64,000 bases of DNA, taken from positions 930,001 through 994,000 of the forward strand of contig NZ_OX443569.1 in NCBI RefSeq assembly GCF_947539375.1. Direction: 5' to 3'. The notes beneath the pieces are model-generated. The model saw only the letters and a program-made list of their open reading frames with translations, ran no database searches and had not been told where the DNA came from. The position numbers and the translations under genes were made by a program. This DNA is from Lactobacillus isalae (GTDB lineage: Bacteria; Bacillota; Bacilli; Lactobacillales; Lactobacillaceae). Shown piece after piece: positions 44,831 to 56,262 of this stretch; positions within the stretch are counted from its first letter, which is position 1; each line of letters starts with the position of its first letter.

Positions 44831-47209
44831 CTAGTCCCTTGCTTTTAATTCTATATCTTCCATTCCAATCATTGGATCAATTTTACCAGAATATATTAAA
44901 TCCGGAGTTAAGATATAATTTTTAGGTTCATTAGTTTTTTCCTTAACTTCAGTTTGAACCTGCTCTGGTTCAGTATTTACCTTAGAATCATGCTTAACAA
45001 CTTCTTTTAGTCCTAGTTCATGCCTGATTTTAGAAGCTAAATCTGTTTTACGGTCATTGCCTGGGGTACGTAAGGCCATAATGTAGGCCTTCTTTTCTCC
45101 TACCATAACCAGATTTTTCTCAGCACGAGTAATCGCCGTGTAGAGTAAATTACGTCTCAACATCATATAATTCTGCATAGTAAGATTCAAAATAACTAAA
45201 GGAAATTCTGATCCCTGTGATTTATGAATCGTAATGGCATAAGCACGAGTAATGTCATTTAAATCTTTAACGTTAAATTCTATTTCTCGACCATCAAAAT
45301 CAGCAATCAATATCTTCGCCTTATCGTCAGGATTAAGTCCAATAATTTTGCCAATCTGGCCGTTATAAATATCCTTTTCGGGATTATTTTGCAATTGTAA
45401 TATCCGATCACCAATTCTAAAACTTTCATTATGCGCTTCAATTACCTTGGTTTTAGAAGACATCGGATTCATCACGTCTTGCAAGATATCATTCAAGTGG
45501 GTAATTCCGCCTTGACCATTATACATAGCTCCCAGGACTTGAACATCGTCCTTTTTAAACCCACGCTTAATAGCCAAATTAACAATCTGATCAATTGCAT
45601 CTCCAACTAAACTTGGTTGACACGGAATAAAAGAATAGTTTTTAGTTTTATTAAAAATTATCTGTTCAGCATCTTCCTCATTAATTGCATGAGCTAGCTT
45701 GATAATTGACGAGTCTTCTCCCTGTCTATGAATTACCTGCAATCTAGTAGTTGGAAAAGCTTCTGATCTAATCAGGTCACTAAAAATATTTCCTGCTCCA
45801 ACCGAAGGTAGCTGGTCTTGGTCCCCAACAAAAACAATTCTTTTTGTTGAATTAATACCCGATAGCAACTGCTTAAACAAAAACATATCAACCATTGACA
45901 TCTCGTCAATGATTAAAATTTCACCATTTAATTCATTAACATCGGTTGCATCGTTTTCTCCAATACCTAGTCCTAACAAACGGTGAATAGTTTTAGCAGA
46001 AATATCAGTAATTTCACTCATTCTCTTAGCTGCTCGACCAGTTGGTGCCGCTAATAAAAATGGTGGATCTTCACTATATAAAGCTCCACTTGGAATCTCA
46101 GCAAGTTCCTTTAAGCACATCAAAATTCCATTGATAATTGTTGTTTTACCAGTACCCGGTCCACCAGTAAGAATTGAAATTGGATTATTTAAAGCATTTT
46201 TAATCGCAGTCTTTTGAGTTTCGTCATACTTAATCTCAAGCTCTTCTTCAGCGTGATTAATTGCCTGCTCAATTTTTTTATCGCTGAACTCTTCTTTTTC
46301 CACCTGATTTTTGACTAGACGCTTTAATTCATTGGCAATATCAAGTTCAGTTTGAAAAATTCCTTGTAAGGCTGCCTTATCGCCTGAGACAACTACTTTG
46401 CCTTGTCGCTGAAGTTCATTCACGCTATTTGCTAAATCATCATAAGAACTTGCCTGAATCAATTCATATGCTTGAGTTAATAAGTCCTCGAGTGCTACAT
46501 AAGTATCTCCTAATGTACTTAAAGCAGTCTGCAAAATACTTAAAATTGCGCCCCTAACTCTTCTTGGATCATTTAATTCAATTCCAAGTGCTTGACCAAT
46601 ATTATCTGCTGTCTTAAAACCGAAACCTCTAATTTCACCAACCGCTTGATAAGGATCTGCTTCAAGTTTTTTTAGGGAATCTCCATGATAGGCTTTATAA
46701 ATATTACCTGCAATTTTTTTGTTAATTCCATATTTGGCTAGCTTAATAACAATTTCTGAAAAAGAATCCATTTGATTAATGCCAGACAATAAACTGTCTT
46801 TTTGTTTTTGCGTTAAATCAAGATTCTCAATTTCAGTCGGATTAGACTTAATTAAGTCTAAGGCATTCGTGCCCAGACTATCAATAATTTTCTCAGCAGC
46901 CTTTTTACCAATTCCAGGAAATTTATCAGAACTTAGATACTTTGCCAGACTTCCCTCTTCATGTGGTAAAACTGGTTCATATGAACTAATACGAAATTGT
47001 TTACCGAATTTTTCATGCACCACAATTTGACCGACAAACTTATATGTCGATCCAATCTGAATATCACCAAAATTTCCAGTTACACGGATATTTTCACGAT
47101 CATAATCCGGTAATTTACTAATCAGGTCTACATCAACAATTTTGAAAAGATCCTGATTATTTTCAAAAACAATTCCATTAATTCGTCCAGTAAAACTAGT
47201 TTCTGCCAT
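44831..47209 (-). CDS. recD2: RecD2-type ATP-dependent DNA helicase
   Basis: The 792-aa protein has an N-terminal OB-like and helix-hairpin-helix part (KFPGIGKKAAEKII, IRGFGFKTADNIG), then SF1B helicase motifs: LTGGPGTGKTTI (motif I), LIIDEMSMVD (II), FVGDQDQLPSVGAG (III), QVIHRQGEDSSII (IV) and AYAITIHKSQGSEF (VI region). It lacks RecBC partners and acts in repair. It overlaps the TPR gene by 14 bases. Confidence 0.95.
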   Translation of the reverse strand: MAETSFTGRINGIVFENNQDLFKIVDVDLISKLPDYDRENIRVTGNFGDIQIGSTYKFVGQIVVHEKFGKQFRISSYEPVLPHEEGSLAKYLSSDKFPGIGKKAAEKIIDSLGTNALDLIKSNPTEIENLDLTQKQKDSLLSGINQMDSFSEIVIKLAKYGINKKIAGNIYKAYHGDSLKKLEADPYQAVGEIRGFGFKTADNIGQALGIELNDPRRVRGAILSILQTALSTLGDTYVALEDLLTQAYELIQASSYDDLANSVNELQRQGKVVVSGDKAALQGIFQTELDIANELKRLVKNQVEKEEFSDKKIEQAINHAEEELEIKYDETQKTAIKNALNNPISILTGGPGTGKTTIINGILMCLKELAEIPSGALYSEDPPFLLAAPTGRAAKRMSEITDISAKTIHRLLGLGIGENDATDVNELNGEILIIDEMSMVDMFLFKQLLSGINSTKRIVFVGDQDQLPSVGAGNIFSDLIRSEAFPTTRLQVIHRQGEDSSIIKLAHAINEEDAEQIIFNKTKNYSFIPCQPSLVGDAIDQIVNLAIKRGFKKDDVQVLGAMYNGQGGITHLNDILQDVMNPMSSKTKVIEAHNESFRIGDRILQLQNNPEKDIYNGQIGKIIGLNPDDKAKILIADFDGREIEFNVKDLNDITRAYAITIHKSQGSEFPLVILNLTMQNYMMLRRNLLYTAITRAEKNLVMVGEKKAYIMALRTPGNDRKTDLASKIRHELGLKEVVKHDSKVNTEPEQVQTEVKEKTNEPKNYILTPDLIYSGKIDPMIGMEDIELKARD

Positions 47210-47840
47210 TTTTACCTCTAATCAATTTTGCTACAGCATTGTATTGCTTCTGTGCTTGTGCAAAATATTTAGGATCCTGCTCTTTTGATAATTTAAAGTA
47301 ACTCTCTGCCTTATCAGGATTAGTATCAAATAAAGTTAAGCCTAGCAAAAAGTTAACTTTTGCGTTCCTTTGGTCTTTTATAATTTGACTATAAGTTTGA
47401 TTAGCAGATTTTAGATCACCTAAGCTAAGCCAAATATCACCAAGCAGCTCTAACGTTCTCTCATCTTGATTTTTTAAAGTTAAGGCATAAGCCAGAGCCT
47501 TTTGATATTGACCTAACTTCATAAAAATCAAAGCTTTTTGATACATGGTCTCTTCATCATCAGGAATCGAATTAAGCAAAGCTAGCGATTTAGCAAATTC
47601 TCCCTGCATATAATAGCAAACAGCAATGTTATAAGTTAAAGCCTCGGGTTGATCAACAAGACCACGAGCTTTTTCTAATAATTCTAAAGCCTGATCAGCA
47701 GCATTTTGTTCAATTAAATAAGTTGATAGTTGTAGATAATTTTCAATATTTTTAGGACTATCATTTATTTTTTCGATTAATAAGTGTATGGCATCATCAA
47801 CCTTGCCAGCATCATATAAGTTGGCTATTTTTTTATCCAT
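47196..47840 (-). CDS. Tetratricopeptide-repeat protein
   Basis: The 214-aa soluble protein is built of TPR units (YLQLSTYLIEQNAADQALEL, YNIAVCYYMQGEFAKSLALL, EDERTLELLGDIWLSLGDL-like unit, FLLGLTLFDTNPDKAESYFK). No catalytic site. It stands between the phosphatase and recD2 genes and overlaps recD2. A scaffold role is likely; partner unknown. Confidence 0.88.
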   Translation of the reverse strand: MDKKIANLYDAGKVDDAIHLLIEKINDSPKNIENYLQLSTYLIEQNAADQALELLEKARGLVDQPEALTYNIAVCYYMQGEFAKSLALLNSIPDDEETMYQKALIFMKLGQYQKALAYALTLKNQDERTLELLGDIWLSLGDLKSANQTYSQIIKDQRNAKVNFLLGLTLFDTNPDKAESYFKLSKEQDPKYFAQAQKQYNAVAKLIRGKNGRN

Positions 47841-47841
47841 T

Positions 47842-48501
47842 TTAAATTGTATCCCTACTAGTAATCTTTCGATCTAAGTAGCTAGTTTCATTCCATGCTA
47901 CTTCATTGAAAGTCTTCCCGTGATTTTCAGTATCCAGAATGGTAAGGCTGGTATTAGTTAAACCGCCACGCTTTCTAATATCGGCAATATCATAACCCTC
48001 TAAAGTTCTAATTAAGGCACACAGAGCAGCTCCATGACTTACTAATAATACTTTATCATCCTTGTTAGGATATCTTTTTACAATATCAGCAATCAATTTC
48101 TTTCCACGTTCTATCATATGGTCAAAATTTTCACCATGGAAAGTTGATGGGTCATAACGATCAGGAAAATAACGAAATGCTTTTATTTGATCTGGATATT
48201 GACTTTCAGCATCAACAAACTTCATTCCTTCCAGATCTCCTAAATTAAACTCCTTTAAACGGTCGTCAACAACGACTGGTACAGTAATTCCCATATCATT
48301 TCTAAGCATCACAGCAGTTGTTAATGCACGTTGTAAGGGACTAGAATAAAAGGCTCTAAACTTTGTTCCTTTTAGATATTCAGCTAATTTCTTAATATCT
48401 TCATAACTTTCAGGCAAAAGAGGTGAATTACCACTACCACCTTGATAGCGCCCTTCTAAGTTCCATTTTGTTTTTCCATGTCTTACAAAATATAATTGCA
48501 T
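47842..48501 (-). CDS. Histidine phosphatase family protein (phosphoglycerate mutase-like)
   Basis: The 219-aa protein has the catalytic LYFVRHGKTKWNLEGRYQGG at the N-terminus and the second His in LLVSHGAALCALIRTLEG near 155. It belongs to the broad GpmB-like branch, which acts on varied small phosphate esters; the substrate is not set by motif. It starts the three-gene run with the TPR gene and recD2. Confidence 0.9.
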   Translation of the reverse strand: MQLYFVRHGKTKWNLEGRYQGGSGNSPLLPESYEDIKKLAEYLKGTKFRAFYSSPLQRALTTAVMLRNDMGITVPVVVDDRLKEFNLGDLEGMKFVDAESQYPDQIKAFRYFPDRYDPSTFHGENFDHMIERGKKLIADIVKRYPNKDDKVLLVSHGAALCALIRTLEGYDIADIRKRGGLTNTSLTILDTENHGKTFNEVAWNETSYLDRKITSRDTI

Positions 48502-48570
48502 AATTTGCTTATCCCTCCACTTTTATTACTATTATAAGTTTTAAAGGGAGAAAATAACAGTTTATAAAAA

Positions 48571-48597
48571 TAAAAAAGAAGCCTCAAAGCGACTTCT
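48571..48597 (-). terminator. Intrinsic terminator of mnmA
   Basis: A 7-bp stem with one wobble (48577-48583 with 48591-48597) followed by T on the minus strand. Confidence 0.7.
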
Positions 48598-48603
48598 CTT
48601 AAA

Positions 48604-50084
<1,481 letters not shown>

Positions 50085-50102
50085 AAAAATATCACTCTCA
50101 AT

Positions 50103-50131
50103 ATTATTATCTTATTTTTTGTAAGTGTCAA
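50103..50131 (-). promoter_or_regulatory. Putative promoter of the DUF1831-mnmA unit
   Basis: A consensus TTGACA (50126-50131), 17 bases, then AATAAT (50103-50108) on the minus strand, about 20 bases before the ATG. Confidence 0.6.
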
Positions 50132-50163
50132 GTATATGATTTTCAATAATCATTATACATTAA

Positions 50164-50198
50164 AACAAGTTCTAGCCAAAAGCTGGTTAGAACTTGTT
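50164..50198 (-). terminator. Intrinsic terminator of the cysteine desulfurase gene
   Basis: An 11-bp perfect stem (50164-50174 with 50188-50198) two bases after the stop; the T run on the minus strand is short. Confidence 0.7.
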
Positions 50199-50200
50199 AA

Positions 50201-51355
50201 TTACTTACTTAATCGCTGACACATCTTAACTAGATTTTCAGCAAAGCTCTTAACTTCATCTTCTGTGTTAAAACGACCAAAACTGATTCGAATAGATTCT
50301 GCAATTCGAGGAGAATCTTCGCCGTACATTGCTTCTAAGACGTGAGAAGGTGTAAGAGAACCGGCAGTACATGCAGAACCACCAGAAACCGCATATCCAT
50401 TTAAGTCTAAATTAGTTAAGGCAGAATATGTCCCTACACCCTTGAGCCATAAGTTTAAAACATGGTGAGAGACTGCTCCTTCAAGTGAGCCATTAATCTC
50501 ATAATCAATATTATTTTGATCAAGTGCAGTTAAAATTATCTTCTGGAAGTTTTTGTATTTTTCTTGAAGCTGCTTCTTATCCATCTCGTTTAATTCTTGA
50601 GCAGCTACGCCAAAGCCTGCAATTCCTGGAACATTTTCAGTACCTGGTCGACGTTTTAACTCTTGTTCTCCTCCTAAAAGCAAGTCGCTTACTTTTAAGC
50701 CATCTTTTTCATAAAGAAAACCTAAAAATTTTGGACCATTAACTTTATGAGCAGAAGTTGATAATAAATCGATGTTCATTTCTTTAACATCAATTTCAAT
50801 ATTCCCAAAACCTTGCACATCATCAACATGGAAATAGGCATTGGAATCTTTTACTAATTCTCCTATTTCCTTTAGAGGCATAATTGAGCCAACTTCATTA
50901 TTAACTGCCATTATTGAAACTAAGATTGTATCTGGTGTTAATTCTTTCTTTAAGTCATCCAAGTTAATGTGACCAGTCTCATCTACATCAAGATATACAA
51001 TTTCATATCCTTCTTTGGCTAAGCGTTTCATTGGATTCAAAACAGAAGGATGTTCAATCTTGGTCGTAATAATTTTCTTTCCAATATCTTTTCTAGCACG
51101 CGCTGTTCCGAAAATAGCATTATTGTTGCTTTCAGATCCACCACTAGTAAAAATAATCTCCTTATCTTGAGCATTAATCGTTTCTGCTAATTGGTGGCGA
51201 GCTGTTTCAACTACCTGACGTGCTTGACGTCCAAATGCATGTTGACTAGAAGCATTCCCAAAATCATTGGTCATCTCACTACTAATTTTTTCAATAACTT
51301 TTGGATCCATTGGCGTAGTTGCCGCATTATCCAAGTATATATTTTTTCTAGTCAT
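50201..51355 (-). CDS. Cysteine desulfurase (NifS/IscS family)
   Basis: 384 aa from the ATG at 51355 (MTRKNIYLDNAATTPMD); an in-frame ATG three codons earlier and a longer frame to 51415 are less likely. Motifs: YLDNAATTP, SGGSESNN, the PLP Lys in LLSTSAHKVNGPK, and the catalytic Cys in VSGGSACTAGSLTPSHVL. It frees sulfur from cysteine for MnmA and other uses. The neighbours mnmA and DUF1831 suggest a tRNA-thiolation desulfurase. Confidence 0.92.
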   Translation of the reverse strand: MTRKNIYLDNAATTPMDPKVIEKISSEMTNDFGNASSQHAFGRQARQVVETARHQLAETINAQDKEIIFTSGGSESNNNAIFGTARARKDIGKKIITTKIEHPSVLNPMKRLAKEGYEIVYLDVDETGHINLDDLKKELTPDTILVSIMAVNNEVGSIMPLKEIGELVKDSNAYFHVDDVQGFGNIEIDVKEMNIDLLSTSAHKVNGPKFLGFLYEKDGLKVSDLLLGGEQELKRRPGTENVPGIAGFGVAAQELNEMDKKQLQEKYKNFQKIILTALDQNNIDYEINGSLEGAVSHHVLNLWLKGVGTYSALTNLDLNGYAVSGGSACTAGSLTPSHVLEAMYGEDSPRIAESIRISFGRFNTEDEVKSFAENLVKMCQRLSK

Positions 51356-51414
51356 GTTATACATATACCTCTTTATCTTTCTTACATTTTGGAAGTGGCT
51401 ATTATATTTTAACA

Positions 51415-51450
51415 TAAAAAATAGACTAAGTTCAGATGAACTTAGTCTAT
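51415..51450 (-). terminator. Intrinsic terminator of the ileS-mtnN unit
   Basis: A 14-base perfect inverted repeat (51421-51434 with 51437-51450) followed by T on the minus strand, just after the mtnN stop. Confidence 0.92.
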
Positions 51451-51456
51451 CATATC

Positions 51457-52158
51457 TTAATCTAAAACTGTCTCTTCAAGATAAGATGAAATTACACTGG
51501 CAGCCTTAGCTCCAACTTCTTTAACAAACTTGTCAAAGTCGTTGTCAGCATTAGCGTCACCATTGTCTGAAATAGCACGAATTGCGACTAGCGGAGTATT
51601 AAAGTGTCTTGCAACTTGCGCAAATGCCGCACCTTCCATTTCTACTCCAAGCGCATCAGAGAAATTCTTTTTAATCTCATCCTTTTGGTTTTCAGAAGCT
51701 ACAAAGCTATCACCAGTTACAATTAACCCTTCTTTAAAAGGTATATTTTGATCTTTTAAATATGATGCAAATTTGGTACGAAATACATTATCTAATGTGT
51801 ATCCTGCAGGTTCCTGTGGAATTTGACCTTCAACATAATTACCAGCACTAGTATTATGAGCGTCATAATACATAAATTTATTAGGTAAAATTAGATCTTT
51901 CCTTTTAACATCTTCTTGTAATGAACCAGCAGAACCAGTCATAAAAATTACATCAATCTTTTCTTTAGTTAATAAACTAGACAAGTTCATAGCCGCGTTA
52001 ACTTTACCAATTCCACTCAGCCCCAAGTAAATGTCATTTCCATTTACTGAAAAATGATCAAATTCAGTTGTACCAAAGGTTTCTTTAGTTTCAGATTTGA
52101 AGTGCTTTTTATAGAACTTAGCTTCTTCTTCCATTGGGACAATAATTGCAATTTTCAT
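51457..52158 (-). CDS. mtnN: 5'-methylthioadenosine/S-adenosylhomocysteine nucleosidase
   Basis: The 233-aa protein starts MKIAIIVPMEEEAKFYKKHF and has GLSGIGKVNAAM, MTGSAGSLQ, the active-site GVEMEGAAFAQVA and RAISDNGDANA. It splits methylthioadenosine and S-adenosylhomocysteine and feeds the LuxS route. Last gene of the unit with nudF and the small membrane protein gene, an order also seen in streptococci. Confidence 0.96.
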   Translation of the reverse strand: MKIAIIVPMEEEAKFYKKHFKSETKETFGTTEFDHFSVNGNDIYLGLSGIGKVNAAMNLSSLLTKEKIDVIFMTGSAGSLQEDVKRKDLILPNKFMYYDAHNTSAGNYVEGQIPQEPAGYTLDNVFRTKFASYLKDQNIPFKEGLIVTGDSFVASENQKDEIKKNFSDALGVEMEGAAFAQVARHFNTPLVAIRAISDNGDANADNDFDKFVKEVGAKAASVISSYLEETVLD

Positions 52159-52173
52159 TTTTTACCTCTAAAT

Positions 52174-52455
52174 TTAAAGTTTAAATAAAGCGAACAAAAT
52201 TATAACTAGCAAAACGACAACAATTAAAATTGCATAATTCAACCGTTTCTTTAAACGACTAATTTTATTTTCACGCTCTTCTTCAAGAGAAGAATTTTCT
52301 CGTGGTTCAAATTCTGAATGACCTTTAGTTTCTGTATTTTGATCTACTACATCAAGTGACTGATCATTCTTTTTTTTACGTTTAAATTTATCAAAAATAT
52401 TTTTAACTTTTTCTTGTCGTTGCTTCTTACGATAATCTGCTCGTTTTTCAGTCAT
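52174..52455 (-). CDS. Small membrane protein with basic cytosolic part (position of MacP)
   Basis: The 93-aa protein has a very charged N-terminal part (KKQRQEKVKNIFDKFKRKKK and an acidic stretch) and one C-terminal membrane helix (about 72-92). In streptococci, from memory, the gene between nudix and mtnN is MacP, a phosphoprotein that activates a class A PBP; the place and layout here agree, but I see no convincing sequence match. It overlaps nudF by 8 bases. Confidence 0.7.
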   Translation of the reverse strand: MTEKRADYRKKQRQEKVKNIFDKFKRKKKNDQSLDVVDQNTETKGHSEFEPRENSSLEEERENKISRLKKRLNYAILIVVVLLVIILFALFKL

Positions 52456-53011
52456 TGCTTTGGTTTCCTGTTAAAATCATATTTTCCCAAAATGTAATCG
52501 CCATTACAGTCTTGGCATCCATAATTTTTCCAGAAGCAATTAACTGCTTCAATTCAGGGAGACTGTACCATTCTTGGGTTAAAAATTCATCTTCATCAAG
52601 AGGACGCTTATTTTCAATCTTCGACAAAGTATCGCAATAGAATAAATGAATTTTTTCATCGCAAAAACCTACAGACGTGTAAAACTCACTTACTTTTTCC
52701 CAATATTCTGCCTTATAGCCGCCCTCTTCATTCAGCTCTCTTTTCATCGCATCAAGAGGGGATGCATCTGTCTCATCAATTAAACCTGCCGGAATCTCCA
52801 AAGTTAATTGTTTGATAGGCTCACGCCACTGCTTTACAAGCAACATCTTTTTGTCATCATTGATAGCAATTGCTGCACTAGCATCCGGGTGTTTAACTAT
52901 CTCACGAGTAGCTGTTTTTCCATTAGGTAGACTAATAGTCTCGACATTTAAGTCGATAAGCCTACCTTCAAAAATGGGCTTATTCGAGATTTCAGTTTCT
53001 CTCAGATTCAC
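52448..53011 (-). CDS. nudF: Nudix hydrolase, ADP-ribose pyrophosphatase type
   Basis: The 187-aa protein has the Nudix box from GLIDETDASPLDAMKREL to NEEGGY near 90-115, and a KPIFEGRLIDL N-terminal part typical of the ADP-ribose class. It should split ADP-ribose to AMP and ribose 5-phosphate. It sits between the cold-shock-like and the small membrane protein genes. Confidence 0.9.
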   Translation of the reverse strand: MNLRETEISNKPIFEGRLIDLNVETISLPNGKTATREIVKHPDASAAIAINDDKKMLLVKQWREPIKQLTLEIPAGLIDETDASPLDAMKRELNEEGGYKAEYWEKVSEFYTSVGFCDEKIHLFYCDTLSKIENKRPLDEDEFLTQEWYSLPELKQLIASGKIMDAKTVMAITFWENMILTGNQSND

Positions 53012-53024
53012 TTAATTTCTCCTT

Positions 53025-53234
53025 TTAGTCATGATCAACATAAACATTGATACATTGTAGACCTTTTTTTCCTTGCGCTAATTGATAACGAACTCTTTGA
53101 CCTACATCAAGTTTTTTATAGCCTTCTTCTTTGATTGACTTATAAAAAACAAAGTAGGATGAATGAGTTAGATCATCCTCAATAAATCCATACGCAGAAT
53201 TTGAATCGAATTGTTTAACAGTACCTTTACGCAT
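53025..53234 (-). CDS. Cold-shock-domain-like protein with degenerate RNP motifs
   Basis: The 69-aa protein has a cold-shock fold pattern: GTVKQFDSNSAYGFIEDD, SSYFVFYKSIKEEGYKKLDV, GQRVRYQLAQGKKGLQCINV. RNP1 reads AYGFIE rather than KGFGFI, and RNP2 FVFYK rather than VFVHF, so nucleic-acid binding may differ from CspA. Its ATG overlaps the ileS stop by one base, so it is coupled to ileS. Confidence 0.82.
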   Translation of the reverse strand: MRKGTVKQFDSNSAYGFIEDDLTHSSYFVFYKSIKEEGYKKLDVGQRVRYQLAQGKKGLQCINVYVDHD

Positions 53235-56035
53235 TATTTTTCTAAGCCTTCTTTTTCTGCTTCAGGAAAGTTTTCAGCAACAATAGCTGCACAACGTGCA
53301 CACAATTCTGGGAAGCGTGTGTCACTACCAACATCGGTTGTAGTACGACGACATCTTGGACAAACCTCACCAGCAGCGTGTTCTACTACAATTGAAGCAG
53401 TTGGCAACTTCTCAACATTTTCAGGAGCTTGTTCATCACTGATAGTTAAATCAGAAACAATCAAGATTTGTCTGATATTTGCATTTAATTTATCAAGAAG
53501 TGCCTTAGTTTCTTCAGTTGGATAAAGAGTAACGTGTGCTTCAAATGACTTACCAATTACCTTGGCACTACGTGCTTCTTCAAGTGCCTTCAAAACATCT
53601 GAGCGAACCTTCATGAAGTCGTTCCAGTCTGCTAAAACTTCATCTTCATTAGCAAAATGTTCTACTTCTGGCATGTTAGCAAGTTGAACGTAGTCTTCTG
53701 GTTCCTTTAAGTAGCCCCAAACTTCTTCCATAGTATGTGGCAAAATTGGTGTCATCAACTTAGTTAACTTCACTAATACGTCGTAAATTACAGTTTGCAT
53801 TGAACGACGAGTTTCACTATTTTCTGGATCAATGTAAAGAATATCCTTGGCAAAATCTAAGTAAAATGCTGATAAGTCATTAGAAATAAAGCTGAATACC
53901 TTCTTATAAACACTATTAAAATCAAACTTATTGTATGCTTCAATAGCTTCTTCAATCAAGTGATTCAACTTGATTTCCATGTATTGATCAACACCAGACA
54001 TATCTGGGTAAGCAATTGAATTTTGCTTAGGATCAAAATCAGAAGTGTTTGCAAGCATAAAGCGCATAGTATTTCTAATCTTACGGTAACTTTCAGCAGA
54101 TTGACGTAAGATATCTTGAGAAACTGCAACGTCAGAAGTAGTATCTGCTCCTGCAACCCACAAACGAATAATTTCCGCACCCATTTGCTTGATTACATCA
54201 TTAGGTGAAATTACATTACCTAATGACTTAGACATTTTATGTCCCTTATCGTCTAACACAAATCCTTGTGATAAAACTTGCTTATAAGGTGCTTTTCCAG
54301 TTACGGCAACTGAAGTAATTAAACTTGAGTTAAACCAACCACGATATTGATCGCTACCTTCAAGGTATAAGTCTGCTGGGAAGCCCAAACCGTCTCTTTC
54401 TTGCATTACACCAGCCCAGGATGAGCCTGAGTCAAACCAAACATCTAAGATATCAGTTTCTTTTCTAAACTTACCGTTTGGTGAGTGTTCTGACTTAAAT
54501 CCTTCAGGAAGTAATTCTTCTGCAGTGTGAGTGTACCAAGCGTTAGAACCTTCCTTTTCAAAGATCTTAGCAACGTGTTCAATTGTTTCTGGAGTAACAA
54601 TTGGAGTATCATCTTCTGCATAGAAAATTGGAAGTGGAACCCCCCATGCACGTTGACGAGAAATTACCCAATCACCACGATCTTTGATCATGTTGTAAAG
54701 ACGAGTTTTACCCCAAGAAGGAATAAAGTCAGCTTTTTCAATTTCTGCTAAAATTTGATCTCTAAATTTATCAATTGAAGCAAACCATTGAGTAGTTGCA
54801 CGGTAGATAACAGGTTTCTTAGTACGCCAGTCATGTGGATATGAGTGAGTAAAGAAACTAAGTTTTAAGAGTGCTCCAGCCTTTTCAAGCTTATCGGCAA
54901 CAATTTTGTTAGCATCGTCGTAGAACATACCAACTAGGTCTGGATCTGGAACTTCCTTAGTGAATCTACCTTGCGCATCCATTGGGCCAAATACTGGTAA
55001 ACCATAACGACGCCCAACATTGTAGTCATCTTCACCAAAACCAGTAGCGTTGTGAACTAAACCAGTACCGTCATCATCAGTAACGTAAGTATCATTCATA
55101 ACTAGACCATATTCGCCTAAGCCAGTTTTACCATAAAGAGGATGCTTGTAAGTCATACGATCAAAATCAGTACCCTTTAAGGTCTTAAGAACCTTATAGT
55201 CTTCCCAACCTAAATCTTCAGCAACTGCTGAAAGTCGGTCAGCACCAATTACGTACTTTTTACCGTTAACTTCAACAACTGAGTAATCGAATTTTGGATT
55301 TACCGTAATTCCGACATTACTTGGAATAGTCCAAGGAGTAGTAGTCCAAATTACTAAAGAAGTATCAGAATCTAAAATTCCCTTTCCATCTTCAATTGGA
55401 AAAGCAACATAAATTCTTGGTGACTTGATATCATGGTACTCAACTTCTGCTTCAGCCAAAGTTGATTCACTTGACCATGACCAGTAAACAGGTTTTTTAC
55501 CCTTGTAGATGTAACCTTTTTTGAACATTTCACCAAAGACTCTAATTTCTTCAGCTTCAAATTTAGGTTGCAATGTGATGTATGGGTGATCCCAATCTGC
55601 CATTACGCCAAGGCGTTTAAAATCTGCCATTTGCTTTTGAACTTGTTCTTCGGCAAATTGACGGCAAAGCTCTCTATACTTTGCACGATCCATAGTTTTA
55701 CGATCAACGCCCTTTTTAGCTAATTGTTGCTCAACTGGAAGTCCATGAGTATCCCAACCAGGAACATAAGGAGCATAGTAACCATTCATATTCTTAAAGC
55801 GAACGATAATATCCTTGGAAATCTTGTTTAGAGAGTGTCCCATATGAATATTACCATTAGCGAATGGAGGGCCATCGTGAAGGTCAAAACGAGGTTTACC
55901 TTCGTTAAGCTTTAATCTTTGTTCATATAATTTATTTTCTTCCCACTCTTTTTGCCATTGAGCTTCACGTACTGGAAGATTACCGCGCATTTTAAATTTA
56001 GTCTTGCCTAAATTTAATGTATCTTTGACTCTCAT
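53234..56035 (-). CDS. ileS: Isoleucyl-tRNA synthetase
   Basis: The 933-aa class I synthetase has the HIGH motif as [11 protein letters not shown] near 60, the CP1 editing domain ([15 protein letters not shown]), KMSKS in [13 protein letters not shown] near 595, and a C-terminal zinc site (CPRC and CARC). It is the bacterial mupirocin-sensitive type by length and zinc tail. It is controlled by the T-box leader upstream. Confidence 0.98.
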   Translation of the reverse strand: MRVKDTLNLGKTKFKMRGNLPVREAQWQKEWEENKLYEQRLKLNEGKPRFDLHDGPPFANGNIHMGHSLNKISKDIIVRFKNMNGYYAPYVPGWDTHGLPVEQQLAKKGVDRKTMDRAKYRELCRQFAEEQVQKQMADFKRLGVMADWDHPYITLQPKFEAEEIRVFGEMFKKGYIYKGKKPVYWSWSSESTLAEAEVEYHDIKSPRIYVAFPIEDGKGILDSDTSLVIWTTTPWTIPSNVGITVNPKFDYSVVEVNGKKYVIGADRLSAVAEDLGWEDYKVLKTLKGTDFDRMTYKHPLYGKTGLGEYGLVMNDTYVTDDDGTGLVHNATGFGEDDYNVGRRYGLPVFGPMDAQGRFTKEVPDPDLVGMFYDDANKIVADKLEKAGALLKLSFFTHSYPHDWRTKKPVIYRATTQWFASIDKFRDQILAEIEKADFIPSWGKTRLYNMIKDRGDWVISRQRAWGVPLPIFYAEDDTPIVTPETIEHVAKIFEKEGSNAWYTHTAEELLPEGFKSEHSPNGKFRKETDILDVWFDSGSSWAGVMQERDGLGFPADLYLEGSDQYRGWFNSSLITSVAVTGKAPYKQVLSQGFVLDDKGHKMSKSLGNVISPNDVIKQMGAEIIRLWVAGADTTSDVAVSQDILRQSAESYRKIRNTMRFMLANTSDFDPKQNSIAYPDMSGVDQYMEIKLNHLIEEAIEAYNKFDFNSVYKKVFSFISNDLSAFYLDFAKDILYIDPENSETRRSMQTVIYDVLVKLTKLMTPILPHTMEEVWGYLKEPEDYVQLANMPEVEHFANEDEVLADWNDFMKVRSDVLKALEEARSAKVIGKSFEAHVTLYPTEETKALLDKLNANIRQILIVSDLTISDEQAPENVEKLPTASIVVEHAAGEVCPRCRRTTTDVGSDTRFPELCARCAAIVAENFPEAEKEGLEK

Positions 56036-56053
56036 AAAAAATCCTTTCTTAAC

Positions 56054-56260
56054 AAAAAAAGCTCCATCCTAAATAGGACGAAGCTTCTCGTGGTACCACC
56101 TAAATTGAATAGAATAAAAATATTCTATTCCACTTATTTTCTGTGTATCGTACAGAAAAACGTTTAAGTCAATTGGCAGCTGATTAACTTTCGACGAATG
56201 TTAGTCTTTCACCATCACTAACTCGCTAAGATGTCTACTTGTTGGTACTGTCGACTTAAA
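56054..56260 (-). promoter_or_regulatory. T-box riboswitch (isoleucine) upstream of ileS
   Basis: On the minus strand stem I opens with TTTAAGTC (about 56253-56260) and closes with GACTTAAA. It contains GGTGAAAG in the upper arm and a candidate specifier ATC (Ile, 56182-56184) followed by A. The conserved T-box AGGTGGTACCACG lies at 56089-56101, and the terminator stem (56061-56070 with 56075-56084) is followed by seven T (56054-56060). Uncharged tRNA-Ile should favour read-through into ileS. The element begins right after the divIVA stop. Confidence 0.93.
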
Positions 56261-56262
56261 TT

